Positions 8,801 to 19,143 of a stretch of DNA of 24,676 nucleotides are shown here, piece by piece. The notes beneath the pieces were generated by a model. That model saw only the letters and a program-made list of their open reading frames with translations, was not told the DNA's origin and ran no database searches. Made by a program: the position numbers and the translations under genes. The stretch comes from Kipferlia bialata (taxonomy: Eukaryota; Fornicata), in contig BDIP01000068.1 of NCBI GenBank assembly GCA_003568945.1, positions 1 through 24,676 on the forward strand, in the 5' to 3' direction. How positions within the stretch are numbered: position 1 is the stretch's first letter; each line of letters opens with the position of its first letter.

Positions 8801-11800
8801 CGTTGGGAACACTAATACTATGTATTTTGCAGTGACACATATGTGGAGTTGATCAGTACATATGTACTATGTATTTTGCAGTGGCTCATATGTGGAGTTG
8901 ATCAGTATTCTAAGAAATCTCATATCCTCTATATCTCTCTCCCGGTGGGGACCCCATTCACCCTCTCACCACTTAGATCTACGACATCAAGGGCAACCGC
9001 ATCCTAACCAGGCCTGACACTGATTCCCTTCAGTTCCTGACAGCTGTCTACAGCCCTGTCTCCCCCACCATCCCAGTCTGGTCTGGCACTGCAGCATGGT
9101 CTCACCCAGACAAGGCATACGTGGTGGGAGGAGGTATGTCACTTGTGTGTATGCAGTACTAAAGGGTATTTGTAGTCTACGCAGACAGCATATACGTGGC
9201 GGGAGGGGAAGAGTAACTATATAGCTGTTTGTATGAAACCAGGAGTCGCACAGCCCCCCCCCCCCACAGTCAATTCTCTTCTTGCCAACCTAGACCCTCT
9301 CTTAACCCCAGGTTTCTCCCCCATCAGTCTGCGCTCCATTGGCACCCACTCTGTGACATTCACAGATGCTGGTGATGCGACATCCACTGTCTCCATGGTG
9401 TTCCCAGTTGCCCAGGGCGTGCCCTCCACAGTCACATCCACCATCACCCCCCTCTCTGCCTCTGCCGGTGACACTGTCTCTGTCACTGTAGTGGCCAAGG
9501 ATAGGGCGGGGATAGAGATTGGCACTGGGGTGAGCGCCAAGATCTCCCTCTCCAGCCCTGACCCCGCCACTCCCTCTGTCCCATACACAGACGGAGTGGG
9601 GTTCCAGACATCGCTCTCTCTCCCAACTGCCGCAGGTTAGTATTGCTGGCCGTGTATCGTAGAGAATGTACCTCTGTATCAATACTTACTATTGTTTATG
9701 CATCAGGACCCCAGACAGTGTGTGTCGTGTTTGCAGGGGACGGAGTGGTAGGAGAGCCAGTCCTCTACATGGACTTCTATGTGTTTGCAGGTACCCACAC
9801 TGTATATATGTATATATCATATATCCATACATTTGAACTATTGCCTCACAGCTTGTTTCCTGTATGCATATTATTATCCCAGGGACTCCTCAGGAAGTGA
9901 CGTTTGATGGGTCTCTAGCTGTGAGGGCCTTAGACAGCAGTGAGACCCTGCTCCTCTCCTTCACCCTCACAGACGTGTACGGCAACGAGTACTACACAGG
10001 CACCAACACATACCTCTACGTCGACTCTGAGGGCGACGCCAGCAAGGCGTTGTGTGCATATGCCGATGGGTCCTACCAGATGTCCAGATCCCTTGGTGCC
10101 CTGTCTGCAGGGTCCCATGCAGTGACTGTGGGGTGGGGGGAGACGGGGAGTGTGACTGGGACCCTTGAGGTTGGGAATCCCCTGTCGGCATCGGCTAGCA
10201 CTCTCTCTCTCAGACCCGCAGCACCTCAGGTCTTGCAACAGGTGAGAGTAGTTATATACTTATTTCTATACCTATAGTGTCACCAACAGGTACACATGCA
10301 ATATATTGTTGTGATATTGGTATAGTGTATTGAAAAACCGTATTGATACATAATACTATATTCATTATCTGGGTATCTGACTCATACTTACCCCTCATAT
10401 GCCCCAGCCTCACCGTAGGTCTCTGCGCTTGTCTCTCTCTTCGACATCGAGTCCACTGTGTACCCTACTGCTGTGTCTGTCTCTGTGGAGTATGAGACAT
10501 CGACGGCGTCCTGTCTCTACAGCATTGGGGACCATGCGTATGTGTGCAGCATGACATTCAGAGACTTTGACTCCTCCTCCTACACGGTGCGTTCTATTGT
10601 AATGTCGTTGTTCTGGCCTGGGGTATTCTGCAATATAATGTCTCTATAGTCTCTATATGTGTTTATTTCAGGTTCGAGTGGCGCCGTGCATTGGTGCTGA
10701 CCCCCTTGACTTTCTGACTGGCTCAGTGTCCATGGCATCATCAGGATACGATGCCTACCAGACACAGGTGCCAGGATGGAGTATATAGTCATTCATTCTA
10801 TAATATCTAATCACTCACTTTCAGCTGTACTATTTGCAGCACTCTCTCGACACTGTGTCCTCACCGGTTGTGGCAGGGATCCCATTCAGGATACTGGTCA
10901 AGGTATGTAACAGTATGCAGCCCCCCTCTCTTGTCACATTCCTATACCACCTCAGACTGCCAAGCATGGTGTCTGTTCCTTGATATATATCTATATATAC
11001 ATATATCTCTCTGACTGCCAGGTGTTTGATGAGCATGGCCGTCAGATCGAGTCAGACCTTGGTCAGACTACCTTCACAGCTTCTGTCTCATCTCGCATAG
11101 CGACTGAGGATGCAGTGTGGTCTGGACCTGTGTATTGGTCAGACAGTGACACGGCATACAAGTCTGGTGAGAGCCTTACCCATTAGTGCATCAGGTCTAT
11201 AGTATGCGAGTATCCCCTAACCCCAGCGCTGATATCGATCCATGACATCACAACTCTTGGCTCTACCTATGATGTTGCATTCATAGACTCCTCTGGCACT
11301 GTTGACTCAGTGGCCATGGACTTTTCTATCCTGCCAGGCGCCCCCTTCCCTGCTACGTCATCTGCCACCAACCTAGATGGGCCTGTTGGTGCTACGCAGA
11401 CGGTCACTGTGGTGGTGAGGGATCTGCAGGGCAACGAGATATCAGACGTCTCCGCCAGGATGGCCTATGGGACCCCGGACCCTCTCTCCCCCACGGCCTC
11501 ATACACCAGTGGGGTGGGGTACCAGCAGGTGGTGACGCTACCCACAGAGGTAGGCACCCACACCCTGTTTGTGTCACTCTCCGGTGGGTATCTCGACACC
11601 CCAACTGCCATATCCTTTGAGAGTACCACCACCATGGGCCCTGCTACCACCATGCTTGTGTCCAGTCAGTTTGGTATCCTTGGCCTCCCCTCCACCGTAT
11701 ACTTCAGCCTTACTGACTCCTATGGGAACCCAGACACCACCCAGCACTCCGCCTTCTTCTATCTCGATGCCCTGGGATACAGCTCCAGCGTCGAGTGTGA

Positions 11801-14800
11801 TGTGACAGGTTCCGGTAGTGACATGCAGTACTGTGGGGAGGTGTCGTTCGGGTCCTTAGAGATGGTTGGGACACACCCTGTCAGCGCTGTCTTGGACTCA
11901 GGCGCTCTGAGTACTGGCACCCTTACAGTGAGCCAAGTGGTGTCTGCGGTAGAGAGTAGTGTCCAGCCAGCATCACTGAGTGTGGTGGCAGGAGAGAGGG
12001 TATGTGTCGTAGACTATTTCTTCAACCACCTGTGTCCAGGCACCCTCTTTCTACGTCTCTGACCGCCAGGCTACCGTAAATGTGGTTGTTTCAGATCCAA
12101 ACTCGGCAATGTTCCACACCGAAGTACGCACCACTGTCATCTGTGAGGGCATTGAGTCGAGCTGCGCCTACGTCACCGACCCTAACGAGGGTGCCTTCTA
12201 CTCGTGCCTACTGTCCTTTGCGGACATTGCTACAACTGAGTATCAGGTAGCACCATTTGACCTGACGTTGCATCTATATATACCATTCAAATATTGTCTC
12301 CCATTGTCTACTGACCCAGGTCTATGTGGCTCCTCTCGGCACCACAGGTGGTGGGTCTCTACTCCTGACATCCAGTGTGAGTGTGACACCCGCTGATACT
12401 AGTGCAGATGGGACACAGGTAGAGGACATTTGGATATACTCACTCTTTCTAGGACAAGTCAGGAATTGATACAGATGTACCTATTCTCTCATACTAGGAG
12501 ATGTATACCTCAGTCCTTGGCTCCGTTATCCTCACTGAGCCTGCCGTTCCAGCCACAGGACAGCCCTTTGTGGCCATGCTCCAGGCAAGTTACTGCATCA
12601 TAGTGCTGATCATCCGTATACACTAGTGTTACTGACACCAGGCCTTTGACCAGTTCGGTAACAGAGTTGTCACTGCTCCCGCTGACATAGAAGTGTCAGT
12701 CTCTGTTTACCTTAACACTGGCGACGAACACCCTCTTACCACTACACATGCTAGCTGGGACAATACCACACAGACGTTCAAAACTGGTGCGTGTCAACCT
12801 TCTACGTATGTTTGTGTCTGATGGTCGGGCCTAACATCAGATACCCTAGTCGTCCACTCGTTTGGTCAGCTTCTGTGTGTGTTCACCCTCAAGCACGATG
12901 GCGACACAGAGTCCAGTGGAGATGTGACCCTGGGGCTGCTTGTGGCCTCGGGTGCCTACAGCTCCGGCGTGACACAGACCTACTATAGGCAGAACAGTAT
13001 CGAGACACGTCCAGCGACGGCAACCACAGACGAGCCATTCTCTCTAGTATTCAAGGTACTTTTGATATATGAAGGAGCTCAAGCACCCTTGTATATTCCT
13101 GGTGTTGTCTGACCTCAGGCATTCAACCAGTTTGGAGACCTGATCGCATCCAACCCGACTGACATGTCCCTTGTTGGCAGTGTTGCATCCCCCACCGACG
13201 AACACTGGACAGGCCCACTAACCTGGCTGGAGACTGATTCTGTGTTTGCCACAGGTGACTGCTACTAGCGGATATAGACTTTTCATTCTTTCAGTTGGTG
13301 CTGTAGTGTATATCATGTACTATCGTATATACTCACCATCAGGCACACTCTCTGTCACGGACATTGGCAGTCAACACACGCTGACAGTATCTGTTACGGC
13401 AGATGACGGTTCGACTGTGCTGGCAGACCTCTCTGTGCTCCCTGGTGTACCCTCCGTAGCTACGTCTTCTGTTAGCCTTGTGGATGGTGTTGCTGGGTCT
13501 ACCCAGGCTGTGACCCTGGTAGCCAGAGACGCAGCCGCCAACACCCTCACCTCAGTCACTGCTAGGATAGCATTTGACACCCCAGACCCCAATGCCATAG
13601 CTGCCTCATACACTGCCGGAATAGGTTATAGCACAGAACTGACGCTGCCGACTGTTGCTGGGACTCATACTCTGGTGGCCTCTCTCTCTGGCGGACACCT
13701 TTCAGACACTACTGTTGAGCTGGAATTCCCTGTGACAGTGAGTGCCAGTTCCCCGTCGACACTCACACTACTCAACGAGTTCTTGGTGGACGGTCAGGAC
13801 AACACAGTGACCTTCACTGTCGCCGATGCCTATGGGAACCCTGTGACCGAGGGCTTCAGTGGAGTGTTCTTCTTAGAAGATGCGGGGTTGGACTCCAGTG
13901 AACCTTGTACCAGAGAGACTGGTGGCGATGGACTGTATGTATACTCTGCCCCTGTATCCTTCGGTACCACCACACTGCTTGGAGTACACAATGTTGTTGC
14001 TATCCTCGACGGTGGTATCCGCTGTGACGGCCAGCTGTCAGTCACCCGTCTGGTCTCCTCTAGCCACTCCTATGTAGAGCCATCTACCCTTGAGCTGACT
14101 GCTGGAGCTATGGTGAGAGTGTTTGCTATATAATACCTATGGTACCTCTTGTCTATCTATATATCTACTACATAGTAACTGCTTACATACAGGGAGGTGT
14201 ACGAGTGTATCCAATGGAAAGTGCTGGAACACCATACCCCAACCAGATACTAGTCACCATTCACATAGAGGGTAACGGGTTTGGGTGCAGTTATCAGAGT
14301 GACGGTCCCGAGTCATTCTACTCCTGTACTATGTCAGCAAGTGACGCTGCAAGCACAGCCTACGAGGTACTGTATGCGTTATGTACGGGTCCATTCTGTG
14401 GTTGTACTTATTATATAACTGAGTATTTCAGTAAGATTACGAAACTTTCTGTTTGTAGAGGTCTCATGTCCAGGTAAGAGTTGCCTCCGTGACGGGTGGT
14501 GATGCTGGCCTATTGACCTATGGGGCATTGGATGTTTCCATGGGTGAGATTGCTGCCCAGGGGACACAGGTGTGTTGTATAGGAGGGAAGAGTACAGGCT
14601 AAGATACCCTATTGTCACTCATTCCAGGAAGCGTACGCTGCTGTGTTCGATACTGTTAGCACTCAACCTGAGACCGTTTCTGAAGGAGAAGACTTTGTCG
14701 CATACCTCAAGGTAATGCCATCGTGACAGTGTATCATACATGGTTGTGACATATCATAGCTCTCAAACATCTAATACTGCAGGTGTACGACATGTATGGG

Positions 14801-16991
14801 AACAGAGCTCTGACAGAGCCTGCAGACATTACCGTCAGTGCCTCCGTACGGCTAGAAGACACTCCTTCCGATGTGGTTGCCTATAGTTCTGCCACTTGGG
14901 ACTCAACCTTCCAGGGATACGTCACAGGTGAAGCAATGTGTCTAAATATCCCAGTTATGTCTCTAACCATCAGATGCAGAGTCACCCTTGGTCGTCAAGG
15001 CATTCGGGCAATGCAAGTGTGTGTTCAGCATCAGCAGTGAGTCGTTGGTATCTAACGATGGTGAGGTGACTCTCTCATTATCCGTTGATGCCTCCGAACA
15101 AGATGAGCCAGACGCCCTTTCGCAACTACTTGACTTGGACGCTCTCTATCTCATTGGTGGTGGATTGGTTGTAAGCATGGTAGTCTGTATAGCTTGCCTT
15201 ATCTGCTGTAGGCGCGGGGAACAGACTACCAAGACTCGTCGTTTGAAACCTCTGAGATCCCCGGTAAAGGGTGGGGGAGACTTGGAGAACCAGGCCTCGG
15301 CACCTGATATTGGACCCGTTGGCCTGACTAATTATACCCCACAGACACCCACTGGTACCTCGTCTTTCGATATCGGCTGCTTAGTCGGTAGAACGGTGAG
15401 TGTGTGGCAATAGTAGTCCTTCTGTCCACCAGCTAACCCTCAGGACGTGATTCCGCTGGTCAAGCTCCAGATGGTGCATGAACTTGGACAGGGGGCATAC
15501 GGCAAGGTACTGTCTTCTGTCGGTCAGGCATAGACGCAAATGTAACTGATGGTTCCTTGTACATTGTACATTCAATAGTTACCCATATTTACTCCCCACC
15601 AGGTGTGGCTGGTCAAGTGGCGGTCTGAAAAGTTTGCCGTCAAGCTCTTTAGCAGGAGTGGCATGTCTCCTGCTCACATTAAGGTATCTCAATGAATCCG
15701 TATGCATTGAGTAGTATCCTTATAGATATATAGACCGGAACCGCTCTTTACTCCTGTGTCGAGTGTGTGATTTCACAGCCTCATTTCAGTACTGTATATA
15801 TACGTAGTATCTCATATTGCTGTTTTGCTTCACACCAGGGTGTTGTGGCAGAGTACGAGCAGACCAAGAAACTCTACTCCGCCTTCATCGTGGACGTCCA
15901 GTGTCTGGTCATGGACGCTGACAACATCGGCTTCATGATGCGGTATCTGAGTGGCGGGACCTTGCACGACGCTATTCACAAGTAAGTGCCCTTGTGCCCA
16001 GTAGTATATATTGCTCTCCCTGCTCTGCGGTTTCTATCACAGTCTCACGTCAGGCCTGGTGCTCCTATGTCGTGGGATCTGCGGTCCTCGTTGGCCTACC
16101 AGATAGCGAGGGGGTGCCAGTACCTCTACTCCGGGGACCCCCCTGTAGAGCACAGAGACCTCAAGCCTGCCAATGTAAGTGCTCTGCTTGTGTCTGTCGT
16201 TGTGTTGGAATACTTACAGTTTACGTTTATGGATACAAATTAGAACTCATCGTAGGTTCTGCTGGAGAGCGACGGTCTTCGGTGCCGCATCTCAGACTTT
16301 GGACAGAGTAAGGTGCACGACACGTTCAAGACTTCCACGCTATCTCCTGCCCAAGGGACACTCAGCTACATGGCCCCTGAGCTCTTCAACCTTAGGTATT
16401 CATCTACTATTCTATATACACAATGCATGTGAAGAGAGACTTGAAACCAATGCAGCCTTCACAGCGTTATGGATAGCATTATTCTTCATAGCAATCGATA
16501 GCTGTGAGCCCATTTCTTTCGCTAGTGACTATTAGTATCCAATACCTAAGCTTTCTGACACTCAGGTTCCACTACAGCGAGAAGACTGACGTGTGGAGCT
16601 TCGGTGCCATCCTGTGGGAGATGATCTCTGGATTCCTGCCTTTCCAGGAACAGAGTCCACTCAGAATTCCCTCTATCATATGCAGCGGCGGTGGCTTCCC
16701 ATTCACCGAGGTGACTCACTCTCTAGTAATTAATACATTGTATAGCTGAGACTTAACATACCCTACATATTGCCAGTCTAGATACGCATAATTTCTCAGT
16801 TAGATGTGCTGTGAGTAGTTAAGGGGAGCCTGTTTTCAACCTCATCCCAGGGCTGGATCCCTGTCGATGCCCCTACTGTTCTGGTCAGTGTGGCCCAGGC
16901 CTGTCTCAGCATGGATCCCAGAGAGAGGCCCACCTTCAATGAGATTGTCACTAGTCTCCTTGACATCGTGTCCAATGACTTTGATGAGTGA
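5835..16991 (+). CDS. Giant receptor-type TKL-like Ser/Thr kinase with FG-GAP and Ig/filamin-like repeats
   Basis: 38 exons: 5835-6170, 6329-6880, 6983-7187, 7261-7350, 7424-7484, 7579-7664, 7990-8097, 8164-8328, 8484-8576, 8687-8773, 8977-9133, 9312-9635, 9707-9790, 9883-10241, 10419-10586, 10672-10767, 10825-10902, 11022-11166, 11227-11999, 12070-12246, 12320-12418, 12498-12584, 12642-12786, 12850-13055, 13119-13254, 13343-14112, 14193-14366, 14474-14569, 14628-14711, 14783-14927, 14974-15395, 15444-15506, 15603-15683, 15839-15981, 16054-16174, 16256-16395, 16566-16710, 16851-16991. About 2446 residues. Start chosen because MPPLLTILALLCVLSLSLA is a clear signal peptide. Residues to ~480 carry FG-GAP-like motifs (WMAIGAPYEDG, WLAVGAPKG). 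About 480-2090 holds four beta-sandwich super-repeats. A helix at ~2091-2113 (LYLIGGGLVV...ICC) precedes basic residues. The kinase (~2170-2446) shows GQGAYGKV, AVK, HRDLKPAN, DFG, APE and DVWSFG, so it should be active. Ligand unknown. One base too many appears in exon 3 (near 7050). Confidence 0.9.
7771..7805. repeat. GATACT microsatellite
   Basis: About six units of GATACT lie inside intron 7665-7989, between two exon-end echoes. Confidence 0.9.
7868..7910. repeat. 15-base tandem repeat TTAACCTTATGTTAC
   Basis: About three near-identical units lie immediately before the last exon-end echo of the same intron. Confidence 0.8.
8816..8907 (+). repeat. 49-base tandem duplication in intron 8774-8976
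   Basis: Two adjacent copies share TACTATGTATTTTGCAG plus about 25 following bases with few changes. Each contains an acceptor-like TTTTGCAG, but the sequence after it does not resemble the next exon (8977), so this is not an exon echo as it stands. Confidence 0.85.
9115..9208 (+). repeat. Exon-end echo, decayed (intron 9134-9311)
   Basis: The end of exon 8977-9133 (about 9115-9133, AYVVGG) recurs at about 9188-9208 with several changes and without a GT donor. Confidence 0.6.
12585..12641 (+). other. GC-AG intron
   Basis: The exon ends CTCCAG and the intron starts GCAAGT, ending ACTGACACCAG. Phase 0 and the exon size (87 bases) match the equivalent exons of the other super-repeat units, which use GT. 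GCAAGT is the usual form of the minor GC donor class, so one T-to-C change in a duplicated intron explains it. Confidence 0.85.
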
Positions 16992-17004
16992 TTGTCACAA
17001 TCAC
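16988..17004. terminator. Palindrome across the receptor kinase stop codon
   Basis: GTGATTGT and ACAATCAC flank a single C, and the TGA stop lies inside the left arm. It could fold with a 3-base loop and 7 paired bases. A role in 3' end formation is only a guess. Confidence 0.25.
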
Positions 17005-17450
17005 TGCTTGTGTGGCACTCGACAGTCCTCTCTTCTGCCAATAGATCTTACATGTATACACACGAGTGATTGATGGCTTGGAATCCAGATTAGTTCTTAG
17101 TCATTGTCTGAGTCTCTGTAAGGGTGATAGAGCACATATGAGTTGGATCTCTGTGTGTCCAATAGTCTATTGGACCAATAGACTTGGAAAGAGTATGCTA
17201 TACAATGAAGTACCAGGCAGGACAAGCTGGTATTAGTAGTCTCTTGAACGACTAGACCATTGGATGTGTATATGGCTGGATCCAAAGAACAGTATAATGA
17301 CCTATGATTCAGGGCTGTAGTGAGCGTGGTACTGTAGGCTACAGTAACTGTAGCAACTGTTGATACCGGCCAAATCAGAGAACACATGGCCTCATCGGCT
17401 TATATGACTCCGATCACCATCCGCTTCACTCCCATCGTTTCACTCTACAA
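16992..17450. other. Intergenic stretch between the kinase and LRR genes
   Basis: 459 bases without a supportable gene. It contains the palindromic CCAATAG cluster at 17159-17183 and a CA/GT-poor mixed sequence otherwise. It should hold the promoter of the LRR gene starting at 17451. Confidence 0.6.
17159..17183. promoter_or_regulatory. Alternating CCAATAG/CTATTGG palindrome cluster
   Basis: CCAATAG, T, CTATTGG, A, CCAATAG read in succession, giving a 7-base palindrome overlapping a perfect 9-base palindrome (GTCTATTGG/CCAATAGAC around an A). It lies about 270 bases before the LRR gene ATG. A protein-binding site is plausible; CCAAT-box use in this lineage is not established. Confidence 0.35.
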
Positions 17451-18997
17451 ATGAGAATCCTAGTTCTTGCGACTCTGGCTCTCCTAGCATGTGTCCTAGC
17501 CCAGTGTGGCATAGAGAGACACGCTTTGGAGTCCATATACAACGAGACCAATGGGCAGTTCTGGACTGTTGACAACAACTGGTGAGACTCATTCGATAGA
17601 GAAACTACTCCCTCAGTACATGGACCGGGACAGTTTCCCCCCATAGTAGACACTATGTGTAACGCCAGGCTCTCCCATGACCCTCACTGCCTCTGGGCAG
17701 GTGTCCAGTGTAACCCTGCAGGGTATGTATCAGAGCTGGACCTGTCCTCATTTGGGCTGACAGGCCACATCCCAGACGACATCGGATGCCTACCATTCCT
17801 GCAGGTGTGACTATTTCAATTATTGTAATAGATGTAGTCCATATAGTTCTTTAGTTCAATGAACTGTTCATACTCTAATGGATCAGGCCTTCTATGTCAA
17901 CCACAACCAAATGTTCGGGGTCATACCACAGGGGCTTTGCAGACTATCCAATCTCAAGGTATGTGGATGTTTAGTATCAGTATAGACTCTAGTACCATGC
18001 TTCAGTATACACAGTACTGTAGTCAGTGAGACACTCAATTCTGACTAGCAGTACTAATCATTGCTGAATATGAGGTTTGTTCAGCACTCTTCCTCCTGCG
18101 TATACTGAAGAGTACAGTTCATGGGTCTCTCAATACCGTCGTCCACTGTCTAATAGCAGTACCTACAGATGGACTCCACTGGGCTGGGTGGATACATTCC
18201 AGAGTGTATTTGCACCATGGACAACCTTCAGTACGCCTACATAAGGTTAGTCATCACCCTTTTCAAGCAGCCTTGAACCTAGTGTTCCATATACACTGAT
18301 CCATTGGTACAGTGAGTTCTCATGTCAGTGATAATGCTCTCGAGGGCGAGATACCCTCTTGCGTGGGTGATATGACCTACCTACGTGAGCTGCACTGTAC
18401 GTTCTACAGTGAAGTGTACACTGTGTAGAATCTAAACAACATGTATATGATAGTGTAACACTGTCATCTTACCCAATATTGCGAGGTACTAACAGAACAG
18501 TACCTTTACTTTACTCTCAGGCCTCAAGTCTCTAAGCACTATACTTGTATCATTTCCTCTCTCACTGCAGTGAATGGCAATTACCTTGCTGGTACTGTTC
18601 CTCATGTGTTTGACAGCCTGGACTTCCTGGAGGTGTGACCCAGACATAGTATCTAGTAGGACTGCAATATGTAACTCTATATGAAGTGTCTCTAACACAG
18701 GAACTCTGGCTCCAGTGTAACTATGACCTAGAATGCGCTCCTCTCACAGGGGACTTCATCTACGAGTGCGGGTACGATATATCCCAACCTTAAGAAAGCG
18801 TGTACATCGATGAGTATTCCAATATGTTAATCCGCCCTATATGGTATTATGCCGGGCGATATGACCGCATTACACACAATTCCTATACTTTCATCGTTTT
18901 ACCCAGGTATGACATGGACTCATGTCTCAAGCCGGTAGGGTGTCCCATATACGTATTGTTGGTGGATTGCGGAAGGTACTATTGGACAGACATGTAA
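17451..18997 (+). CDS. Secreted leucine-rich-repeat protein
   Basis: Exons 17451-17581, 17669-17804, 17887-17958, 18160-18245, 18329-18396, 18571-18632, 18701-18771 and 18907-18997 join in phase to 717 nt, so 238 residues plus stop TAA. The start is a hydrophobic signal peptide, MRILVLATLALLACVLA, before CGIERHALESIY. An N-cap of the plant-type LRR family follows (Trp at both ends, then DPHCLWAGVQC). About five LRRs follow, with the consensus LDLSSFGLTGHIPDDIG, GVIPQGLCRLSNL, GYIPECICTMDNL, GEIPSCVGDM and GTVPHVFDSLDFL. One exon is exactly 72 bases, a single 24-residue repeat. The tail is Cys-rich with no membrane helix, so it is probably secreted. It follows the receptor kinase on the same strand; a shared recognition role is conceivable but not shown. 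A last intron beginning GTAGGG at about 18938 would give another C-terminus. Unlike the neighbouring genes, I saw no exon echoes in its introns. Confidence 0.85.
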
Positions 18998-19143
18998 CGG
19001 ACATGTTTGAACTGTAGTAGAGTCTCTACAAACTGCACTAAATTATCACATGTACCTCTCTTGTAGAGTCTATCCGAGTACTCAACCAGAATTTCTATCT
19101 ATCGATGTCTATTAGACACATACAGATATCTGCTCTATCCCCC

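Larger units (their letters stand above)
8164..15395 (+). repeat. Four-fold super-repeat in the receptor ectodomain with conserved exon pattern
   Basis: Units start at exons 8164, 10419, 12070 and 14193. In each, four exons recur: 165/168/177/174 bases (ending TAEYE, SSSYT, TTEYQ, TAYE), 93/96/99/96 (ending in TQ), 87/78/87/84 (ending in KME, LVK, MLQ, YLK) and 157/145/145/145 (starting YDxxGNR or similar). Intron phases are 0,0,0,1 every time. In units 1-3 long exons follow with the motifs TPDP, GVGF/GVGY/GIGY and DxYGN. Unit 3 has an additional partial copy (12850-13254); unit 4 runs into the membrane helix. The whole block therefore multiplied after these introns existed. Confidence 0.88.
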
